Shown here: one piece after another, positions 13,401 to 21,667 of the stretch
Position numbering within the stretch: the first letter of the stretch is position 1
Layout: every line of letters begins with the position of its first letter
Position numbers and translations under genes: made by a program
Notes under the pieces: generated by a model
Database searches by the model: none
Told to the model about the DNA's origin: nothing
Seen by the model: only the letters and a program-made list of their open reading frames with translations
Source of the DNA: Neocallimastix lanati (nom. inval.)
Taxonomy: Eukaryota; Neocallimastigomycota; Neocallimastigomycetes; Neocallimastigales; Neocallimastigaceae
Length of the DNA stretch: 64,000 bases
Direction: 5' to 3'
Assembly (NCBI GenBank): GCA_016946835.1
Contig: JACVTC010000202.1
Coordinates: 135,001 to 199,000 of the forward strand

Positions 13401-14572
13401 CTTTCTACTTTAAAACTCGTATACTAGTTTCTTTTGTCCTTAGCTCAGTTCTTTATTATGCTCCCTTACTTGGTTCAAATAAAAAGAATACTGAAAAAGC
13501 TCAAACTGCTTTTAATCGAGGTTTGTACTGGAGTTTCGGGTTTAAAAATAAAACCTCCAATACTTCAATTTACAATATGTCTAAGGAACTTTCTATACCT
13601 CCTATAGCTAGTTTTTGTGCTAAGGCGATGATTCGATGCTTTAAAAAGTGGAAAGATTCTTCTTGTATTATTTCTCATTTAGTCAAAAATATACCTACAC
13701 TTTCTCACTATTCATGGACGAAAAAAGCACGGAGTTTAGCAGTACACAAGCACAGTAATAAACTTCCTGGAGAAATAAGGAAGTTTTACTGGGAAAATAT
13801 TCATTATTCAAGCACTCCTGCGATCAGATCTACAAAATACAAGAAATTTAAATTTGGTTTTAAAAAATTTATTCATCGTCTATCACTTAAATATTCACAA
13901 TTTTCTCTTGGATTTTTTTGGATTGGACGAATTAAATGTGGATTCAAATTTGATGTAAAAACGTATGTTAAAAGTAATCTAGTATCAGAAAATTGCCCAA
14001 CATACTGCCCTTGTTGTGGTGAGAGTAACAGCATACCTAGTTTTACACACTGGATACTTTTATGTCCTAAATTTGAAGAATTTAGGCAACATTTCATTCC
14101 CTTTGTTGATGAAATTTTTATTAATTTTTCTCTAATTGTTCATGAGAAATCATTGAACATTCCTGATGATAAAGAGGAAGATTTTGATGATAATATCAAT
14201 TTTTACGTGCTGTGTCTCCTTCTTGGCGGAAATGCAGTATTTGAAATCTTAAAGATCGGCTCGGGGGAAAGAAGGCGATATATTAATAATATTTTTCAAT
14301 CACCTTCGAACGAGTCTTCTTTCCCGATTTCATATTTTGTGGGGCTTGCGGAATTCCTTACTAACGTTATGCCTATTGTGATTGGTGATTTTTACACCAT
14401 GATCGATTTGTATAGTGTTAGACCTACCGTTGTCAAGAGCGTCGACGTCGTAACGATAAGGCAAAGAAGAAATTCTGATACAGATTCGAATGATAATTTT
14501 CATCCACATGGAGTTATCTTCGATGAATGGGAAGAGTTAGAGGCCTTTTCGTCCTCGAAGCTCATAACGTAG
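10487..14572 (+). CDS. LINE polyprotein: APE endonuclease, reverse transcriptase, CCHC finger (1361 aa)
   Basis: An intact single ORF. Residues 1-105 are of unknown function. An AP-type endonuclease follows at about 138-355: SWNINGW (142), CLQEVG (169), VGDFNM (about 280) and SDHLPL (about 347). The reverse transcriptase covers about 560-1000, with PGPDGIPTEFF, LDLKKAYDSVP (about 765), RGVRQGCPLSPILF and the catalytic FADDIVLL (about 860). A zinc-finger-like CPCC-x7-HW-x3-C motif lies near 1172-1195, and a KSVDVVTIR motif lies near the C-terminus. Target-primed reverse transcription is the expected reaction. All key catalytic residues checked are present, so the copy may be active. Codon use and GC are higher than the flanks. 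The ATG at 10487 is the first in frame. Confidence 0.93.
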   Translation: MSTIRRGLRLYGPDHDKFVLIFIHDLESWTESRLWEFLSKKISNCNEVVHGIVKKHYINMENYFILRVNYNNCTDYLKVIYLITKHLPVKRIKWKITSRIRTFSNVNHNRTRYYSEPSIPISESLLYANPFSNTKYFNLCISWNINGWNSEKRDGLTNFNSIFNPICICLQEVGNSSFLNSFSNSYPFLNHYRTVLRRADKKIPGMRGLYIGVHSSCQFTNDDFEYRYILSVNIFSFWGVRCSLGNIYIPSKKHKDSREKAETDFANWLKNHQNNPSAIVGDFNMTKQQLKDLILRISPQWFVMDMVGHQFTWSNGGKNSCIDFIVVNDKLRNYLNIASVCYSFNDISDHLPLILSCKKISPDGFVTPPRDKQIKWSNRICRDKREAIFSHNKFTCLLDEFEHNDNLDSNTMVKKLLDTANKIGDDIQARVPTNLQGSAFHCPAYIKKLSHEKHLFYKRIKNFKLSNDLSNLQEFCDLSKEYRVLSDYIISIKRNIRNIRFKYLIHSIGECFLKNDAQRGWSGLKKISKPSYSSSQSPVYIKDKEGNVLVSQEDQLNRFAEHYEELASDITGHSLNENYWKRILNNSSTPQVSWDINQPISMSEIHSTVLSMKNNKAPGPDGIPTEFFKAFFNSESRNSSQDDSNQEVTYSDCAKCLLLLFNKIWDGDFPNEWNSASIVSIPKKGDLSDCNNYRGISLINVGLKILSKIVTKRISDYAFSNGIIRPEQFGFRNKEECISLFVSIREICQRRKFKDKFTFLAFLDLKKAYDSVPIYNILTKLDNLGIRGKCLQFITNLYLTSKARANFNGKLSKEFPIHRGVRQGCPLSPILFNIFINDIFDKCKRYGVITEKKKCCGGLFADDIVLLAPTKSSLKNLLNIAHDWGIKNEMTFGINKCATLVVKPKNFIPSRHYENPTFRLGMNYIPSTNQYTYLGIPFNESLDLKPIIAKMNSKINYTVNSFFSFLTNRNVPFYFKTRILVSFVLSSVLYYAPLLGSNKKNTEKAQTAFNRGLYWSFGFKNKTSNTSIYNMSKELSIPPIASFCAKAMIRCFKKWKDSSCIISHLVKNIPTLSHYSWTKKARSLAVHKHSNKLPGEIRKFYWENIHYSSTPAIRSTKYKKFKFGFKKFIHRLSLKYSQFSLGFFWIGRIKCGFKFDVKTYVKSNLVSENCPTYCPCCGESNSIPSFTHWILLCPKFEEFRQHFIPFVDEIFINFSLIVHEKSLNIPDDKEEDFDDNINFYVLCLLLGGNAVFEILKIGSGERRRYINNIFQSPSNESSFPISYFVGLAEFLTNVMPIVIGDFYTMIDLYSVRPTVVKSVDVVTIRQRRNSDTDSNDNFHPHGVIFDEWEELEAFSSSKLIT

Positions 14573-14661
14573 TTTTTTAATATTTATATAAAAAAATTTC
14601 ATGTATTTAAATTTCATGTATTTTTTAAAAAAAAATATTATTAAATAAAGTTTATTCCTAG

Positions 14662-14697
<36 letters not shown>

Positions 14698-14700
<3 letters not shown>

Positions 14701-14822
14701 TTGTTTATTAATGACATTTTTAATAAATGTGATAAATATGGAATCTTTATTGGTGATAAACGTTGTTGTGGAGGTCTTTTTGAAGATGACATTGTGTTAT
14801 TTGCTTCACTACGATCTCAAAA
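14698..14822 (+). pseudogene. Older LINE (family B) reverse-transcriptase fragment, left part
   Basis: From the right target duplication of the full-length LINE, the frame reads FINDIFNKCDKYG, then CCGGLF and EDDIVLFASLRSQ. This is the LINE RT block around the FADD motif, with E in place of A. It stops at ACGATCTCAA (14811-14820), the site where other LINEs have inserted. The frame resumes at 17903 as LRSQFKKFLKLASKWARNN, which aligns with the family A segment following FADDIVLLAP. So 14698-14822 and 17903-18250 were once contiguous. Confidence 0.8.
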
Positions 14823-14981
14823 TAATGATAATTTTCGTCCTCGAATCTCATAACGTAGTTTTTTAATATTAATATAAAAAAAAAAATTTCATGTATTTAA
14901 ACTTCATGTATTTTTTAAAAAAAAAAAAATATTATTAAATAAAGTTTATTCCTAGTCTAAAAAAAAAAAAAAAAAAAAAAA
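14823..14981 (+). mobile_element. 5'-truncated LINE-A 3' end, insert 1 of the same-site array
   Basis: This piece matches the last part of the family A element (ATGATAATTTTC, then GTCCTCGAA...CATAACGTAG, the same 3' UTR and a poly(A) tail). Relative to the full-length copy about 60 bp are missing between two TTTTC direct repeats, a micro-homology deletion. It is bounded by ACGATCTCAA-type target copies at 14811 and 14982. Confidence 0.85.
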
Positions 14982-14993
14982 ACGATCTCAAAA

Positions 14994-15349
14994 CGAATCG
15001 TACTACTACTACCAAGAGCGTCAATGCTGAAGAAACAGTAAGACAGGCCAGCAGGGCTAGCGCAACCAATGAAGATCATAATTTTGTATCTTAAAATTAT
15101 GATAAACATTGCGAAGTCAAAATTAATTATTATACTTCAGTATAATAATGCCCTTGTGAAGTCTTACAAATATTAATTAAATGAAACTAGAATATATTAT
15201 ACCATTATTTTATTTTCTTTTGTGTTTTATTTTTTGTTTATTTTTTTATCTTTTTTTTATTATTTTATTACATGTATTTTATCAAATATTTAATTAATAA
15301 AGATGAAACAAGTTTGCTGCCGTTAAAAAAAAAAAAAAAAAAAAAAAAA
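14994..15349 (+). mobile_element. 5'-truncated LINE-B 3' end, insert 2 of the same-site array
   Basis: This piece begins CGAATCGTACTACTACT and ends AAGTTTGCTGCCGTT plus a poly(A) tail of about 26. Its C-terminal frame reads KSVNAEETVRQASRASA. It is nearly identical to the minus-strand copy at 43890-44251, with only a few mismatches seen over about 335 bp. It is flanked by ACGATCTCAAAA at 14982-14993 and 15350-15361. Confidence 0.85.
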
Positions 15350-15361
15350 ACGATCTCAAAA

Positions 15362-15477
15362 CTTTCAAAAATGGACATGGTGTTATCATCGAGGAATGGG
15401 AAAAGTTAGAGGCTATTTGCTTCTAACGCACTTTTATAATTTTATAATATTTTATATAAGAATAAATAAATAAAGAT
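15362..15477 (+). mobile_element. LINE-D 3'-end fragment, insert 3 of the same-site array
   Basis: The frame reads GHGVIIEEWEKLEAI and then stops, matching the C-terminus of the LINE at 15478-17902 (GVIIDECEKLEVI) and of family A. The tail is AATAAATAAATAAAG rather than pure poly(A). It abuts the 5' end of the next LINE piece with no target copy between them. Confidence 0.7.
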
Positions 15478-15584
15478 TAAAGTTCGCAATAATTGCGGTA
15501 TTTCTCTTATTAATATTAGCTTAAAAATTATTTCAAAGACTGTTACTAATAGAATTGCTAAATATGCCTTAGAACATAAATTTG

Positions 15585-15662
15585 TTAGACCTGAACAATT
15601 TGGATTTAGAAATAAACTTATGCATTCTCCTTTATTTCTAAATCCAAATTGTTCAGGTCTAA
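15585..15662 (+). repeat. Fold-back palindrome inside LINE-D RT (32-bp arms)
   Basis: 15585-15616 and 15631-15662 are exact reverse complements, with a 14-base spacer. The spacer is the reverse complement of the sequence expected next in the LINE (GECI codons). The segment was therefore copied once forward and once in reverse, then resumed in frame (LSLYISIRE). Confidence 0.92.
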
Positions 15663-17622
15663 GTTTATATATTTCAATTAGAGAAATATATCAAAGAAGA
15701 AAATTTCAAGGAAATTTTACTTTTCTTACTTTTCTTGATCTTAAGAAAGCCTATGATTCAGTACCTATCTTTAAAATTTTGACCAAATAATATAACTTAG
15801 AAATTAGAGGTTATTTTTAAGGAACCTTTATCTATCCTCTAAAGTTCGTGCTTATTTTTAATGGTAATCTCTCAGAAGAATTTTCGGTTAATCATGGTGT
15901 TAGATAAGGATGCCCTCTATCTCCTATTTTATTCAATTTGTTCATTAATGATATCCTGGATAATTGTGATAAATATGGTGTAAATTTAGATTCTCAATAT
16001 TGTGGTGGTGGACTTTTGCCTATGGTATTGTTTTAGTTGCTCCATCTAAACAAGCTCTTAAGAAAATTTTGAATAAAGTTCATGAATGGGCTATTAAAAA
16101 TGAAATGACTTTTGGAATTAATAAGTGTGCTACTCTTGTTGTAAAACCGATTAACTTTGTTAAACCGATAAATTACGAAGATTCATCTTTCTTTATTAGT
16201 AGTAACAAATTACCTAAAACTGACAACTATACTTATCTTGGTATTTCTTTTGATGAATCTTTATCATTGAAACCTATACAATTCAAATTAAACAGTAATT
16301 TAAATGTCAAGATAAATTCGTACTTTCGATTTTTTATTAATAAATCTATTCCTCTCCCAATGAAGAAATATGTTTTAATTTCCTTTATTCTTAGTCTTGT
16401 TTTATATTATGCTCCTCTCTTTGGTTCAAATAAAAGTAGATGTTCTAAAGCTCAAAAAATTATTAATAGAGGACTTTATTGGAGTTATGGATTTAAATCT
16501 CGTAATTCTTATGTTAGTCTCTATGATATTACTCGTGAATTGAGAATACCTACTCTTTCAGTTGTCTATGCTATATCTCAATTACGTTGCTTTAGAAAAT
16601 GGAAAAACTTATCATGTATTATTAATCATCTCACTAATAATATTCATACTATGTCACATTACTCATGGACTAAAGAATCAAAGATTTTGGATAAGAAATT
16701 AAATGGTAAAAAAAACAAGTGAAATAAAAAAGTTTTATTGGGAAAGAGATGTTTTCAAACCTTCAAAAGCTAAGAAAGCAATTATTTACAAGGAAAATGA
16801 TTTTGGATTTATTTCAGAAATCAAAAACTTAACATTTCAATATCTTAAATATCAGTTGGGATTTGGGATTCTTTTGGATTTCTCGAATTAGGTGTGGTTT
16901 TAAATTTGACATTAATATTTCCATTAAAAGAAAAATCGTCTCAGAAGATTGCCTCAAATGTTGCCCTTGTTGTAGTGTTAATGTACCTAGCTTTTCTCAC
17001 TGGATCTTTGCCTGTAAAGAATTGGAAAATTACAGAAATAATTATTTACCTTTTCTAGATGATCTCTTTTTGAAGTTCGCAATGATAATTAAACAAAAAT
17101 CCTTGGATGTTTCTTTAGATTTAGAAAAGGATTATGATAATAATATTTATTACATTATATTGAGTGCTCTTCTTGGCGGGCGTTTAATATATGAAAAAAT
17201 TAAAGTTAATGATGGGGAACAAAGATAATTAATTGACAATATTTTTAAACTAAGTTCAACTTCGTCAAATGTTCCGTATTTTATGGGGATTGCGGAGTTT
17301 TTAACAAACATAATACCTTTAATTTGTCGATCTTTTAGATTGATGATGAAATAATATTCAGTTGAATCTATTGAATCTACCGTTGCTAAGAGCGTCGATG
17401 TCGAAATGATAAGGCATGGATTTTCACCTCCCGGTAAAAGAACTGATACAGATTCGGTTGATAACACTAATACTGAAATTATTACTTGCAATAATGAACG
17501 TGGTGTTATCATCGATGAATGTGAAAAGTTAGAGGTTATTGCTTCTAACGTGCTTTTATAATTTTGTAATATATAATATTTTATTTCATGTATTTAATTT
17601 GTTATTTTTTCATTTAAATCAT

Positions 17623-17854
<232 letters not shown>

Positions 17855-17902
17855 AAAAAGTTATTCTCTAAGTCTAAAAAAAAAAAAAAAAAAAAAAAAA
17901 AA

Positions 17903-18250
17903 GATCTCAATTTAAGAAGTTCTTAAAATTAGCCAGTAAGTGGGCTAGAAATAATATATATGTGAAGTGGTACCGATTATATAACTTCCTTCTTAGTGGA
18001 AGAGATGCAGACATTATTAATTTAAATTATAAATAAGGAATGTGATGTTTTGTTTAAGAGTCAAATCATTTCTAGGGATTATTCATAAACGCCATTCTTG
18101 GTGTGTTGAAATATTTCTCGAAATTTTTATTAATCTTTATCTATGGACGATAGAAACTGCTGAAAATGTTAAAAATACGAACAAGTATTGGGCCACTAAT
18201 AGAGAAGCAAAATAAATAGTTAAAACAAGCCAAGCCAAATGAATTAAATC
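17903..18250 (+). pseudogene. Older LINE-B fragment, right part (C-terminal region)
   Basis: This resumes the frame broken at 14822: RSQFKKFLKLASKWARNN, then after a deletion VKWYRLYNFLLSGRDADII, matching the family B segment seen on the minus strand near 43460 (NFLLGGRDAEIIDLN). Later sequence (GCTGAAAATGTTAAAAA near 18150) matches the LINE-B C-terminal KSVNAE region. Stops are frequent. It is the far side of the target in which the LINE array is nested. Confidence 0.75.
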
Positions 18251-19330
18251 TGGTGTCATTTATTATTTTTGTCTATAAATAATAATTAGCTTTAGTTAGT
18301 ATATTTTAGAATCAGCCTGGCCAACTATTTCATAAGATATTATTGACTAGAGTTTATTTATTATAATGACTATATACATTAAATAAAGATATAAAACAAA
18401 TATGTGTAACAACATAATTGTATATTTGAATATTTATATATTCAAATATTAAATTTATATCTTATTATAATAATTTATATTATTATATCATTATTTATAT
18501 TTGTATTTATAATATTAAATTTCTTATATATTTAATTATACTTTTTATTTTAAATCATTATACTTTATATAATTAATATAATAGTTTACATTATTTATAT
18601 ATTATTCATATTAAAATAATATATTATTATATTTTTATTTATTATATTCTTATTTATTATGTATATTATATTTATTTATAATAATTATATATAATTCTTT
18701 ACAATTAATATTCTTGTTTTTTTTTTTTTTTTTTTTTTTAAAATGGTAGAAATATATAATAATAAAATATTAATAAAATAACCAGCTACAACATAATGAC
18801 AACTAACACATTAATAATGTAATCATATGATTAATGAAATTAAATTAATTTCATACATTAATTTATTATTAAATAATTATTATTTAATTATATATTATTT
18901 AGTAAGATAATTTATCTTTTATAAAGCAAAATTCATAGCTAATATTATATTAAAATCTTATATATTTTATATATAAATATTTAAATATTTTCTACTGTTA
19001 TCTTAATTATTATATTTTTTAATATTAATATGTATCTTACAAAGAGTTAAGAGTAGTACAAAATCTCTCTTTGTGTTCTTTGTAAGGTTATTGCACTATA
19101 ATATGTAATAATCTATACAATTATTTTATAAAACTATCATTTCATATATTATATTAAAATGTTAAATATTAAATAAATATAAATAATCACTATTTAGTTT
19201 ATTGACTTTACTATATATATTATCTATAATTTATTAATTTATTAAAGCAAGTACAATACTTATTTTAACAATTATAAAGAGTTTATTTAAATTTTGCTAT
19301 TTTAATTTTTGACCTTTAACATTTAAGCCT
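18251..19330. other. AT-rich stretch, no gene seen
   Basis: A/T-rich DNA with a (T)n run at 18718-18739 and many short TA palindromes. No coding signal was found on either strand. Confidence 0.6.
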
Positions 19331-19740
19331 TTACAGTTTTTATTCTGGTGGATAGCATTAGGACCAACACATATATGGTTTCTATAAATAAACCTCACGA
19401 CTACCGAATTTATATGGGGGGATTTTTATCCTCCCATAGTGCTTTTCCTTATAAACGAAGTTGGTATTCACTCTCCAAGTGCAGAGAACACTTGATATGT
19501 GAGAGGATTAGTGTTAGTTGTTACTTTCTCGATAATGTTTCAAAGAATTACTGAAGAAGTCTGTCATATAAAGCAGCGTATAGAGAATGTCTTTTATATT
19601 AGTTTTGTTTAGAGAGAGGTCAGCATCGATGCGGAAACAGTATAACAAAGAATTCAATAAGAGTCTGATAAGCATAAGGAAGAGACTGGAAGCCCTATTA
19701 TCCTCCCCTCTCGTTAATCCTAATCTAAATATAAATATAA
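19331..19740 (+). other. GC-richer island, probable transposon remnant
   Basis: Base composition rises sharply. One frame (from about 19345) reads KPHDYRIYMGGFLSSHSA and continues to a stop at 19552. Another (from about 19587) reads RKQYNKEFNKSLISIRKRL. DYRIYxGG...SHSA resembles the loop region of LINE endonucleases, and the second block resembles the EN-RT linker. I could not align either convincingly with the LINEs in this window. It is most likely a decayed element from another family. Confidence 0.35.
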
Positions 19741-20424
19741 ATATATATATATCGAAATTTAAAATATATAAATTGATTAATTGATATGAGAAAAGTTTGA
19801 CAACTTTTATATGAAATAAGATTTATTAATATATTTAATTATTATATATTTATATTTTTACTTTATTCCAATATATTTTATAAATTTAAATTATTACAAA
19901 TTGCTCTTTTTATTTTTTTATTTTTTTTTTTATAACCATTATTATTAGTTTATTATTATTTATTTTTAAATTATAGAATTTAAAAAAAAAAAAAAAATTT
20001 TTTTATTTTTATATTCTTTTTTCCATTTGTGAATTATAATTTCTACATTTATACTTAAATTGTATAATAATATAACTTTTTAATTAATCTAATAAATATT
20101 ATTGTATTTATTACTAAAAACTTAGATTAACAATATATCTCATAATAAATAAATACAAATATAATATTTTAACAAAATAAATTATCCAATTACTTTAGAT
20201 AAATTAATAACAACAAATGTTAATGTATTAAATTTATTTTATAATATTTTATATTTATAACTTTTTAATTATTGATTACTTTGCATATTCATTCAATTAA
20301 AAAGCGTTATAAATCGTATGATAGTTTAATAATAAAAAGTCTATTTAATCGAGCCTAAACTTATTTAAATTAGAATCTTTCAATTTAAATTAACAATTAT
20401 ATATTAATTTTTTTTTTATTTTTT

Positions 20425-20460
<36 letters not shown>

Positions 20461-20575
20461 CTATATATATATATTAATTATTGATATTTAAACTTTCTTT
20501 ATTAAAAAATAATAATGATAATGATAATAAAAATGAAGTAAAATAAAAATAATTCAAATTTATAATCCTTTTAAA

Positions 20576-20622
<47 letters not shown>

Positions 20623-21059
20623 ATATAATAATTATAATAGTATAGTAAAATATAGTCAATATAAATAATATAAATTTTATAAAATATTATATGAATTTTT
20701 ATATTTAAGAAATAAATATAAACTAGAAAAACATATTTTTTATTGATTTTTATTAATTATTATAAGTATTTTAATATTGTAAAATAATTTTATAATATTT
20801 TCACTAATTTATTTATTTTTTTTATACATAATCTCCTGTTATATAATTTTTTATAAATATATTTTATATATTATTTACTATTATAATGTTTATATATTAC
20901 ATCAAATAATAAAAATAAAAAAAGAAGAAAATGTGTAAATATTAAAATTTATTAATACGTTTTTGATATTTTCCTATAAAATTGTTTGAATTTTAACATA
21001 CTATTAAATAAAGTACAATATAAAAAATATTAATGCAAAGTAAATAAAATAAATAAAAG
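19741..21059. other. AT-rich upstream region of the Sec7-like gene
   Basis: No gene seen. It contains poly(A) at 20430-20457 and (TAA)n at 20577-20620. It must hold the promoter of the gene at 21060, but no motif can be named. Confidence 0.6.
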
Positions 21060-21618
21060 ATGGATGATAAACATCAAGATTATTCTAAAAAAACTCAACA
21101 TTACTCACCTCGACTACAAAAATCATATGACTCAACAACATTTAATGAAAAAAATCAAAATAAACAACAGTATACATATGAAGGTGATTCACTTCCTATA
21201 AATGAACAAAAATTTGCCAAATTGAAAAAAATATTTAATGATGCCCTTGCTGATTTTACAACACCTACTGATTTAGAAGATTATAATATGAATGGAAGAG
21301 AAAGTACTTCATCACAAACTAGAGGTTATAGAGATAGAAAATTAAGTGGCGATGGATATTCTCCGGGATCTTATAGAAAACATTATCAGCCTGTTGATGC
21401 TTCTTATAACAAATATTATTATTCAAATGAAAGACGACCTTCACAACCAGAATTTGATGATATTCCAATTCATAATACAATAGATAGAACTTCATCAGAG
21501 GTTAGTCCAAAATCTTATGCTGCTTTTCAACAAAGGAGATATGATCGAATTAAATCTAATGAATATTATGCTCGTTCTGGTAAATATCCAGCAAAATCAT
21601 CAGGTAATATATCAGTTT

Positions 21619-21667
<49 letters not shown>

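Larger units (their letters stand above)
9866..14697 (+). mobile_element. Full-length non-LTR (LINE) retrotransposon, family A
   Basis: The element runs from just after the left 12-bp target duplication (9854-9865), through a GC-richer 5' leader (9866-10486), one long intact ORF (10487-14572), a 3' UTR with an AATAAA-like signal, and a poly(A) tail of about 34 (14664-14697), to the right duplication (14698-14709). The exact duplication, intact ORF and clean tail indicate a recent, complete insertion. It sits inside an older, 5'-truncated LINE. The leader contains a 28-codon ORF. Confidence 0.9.
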
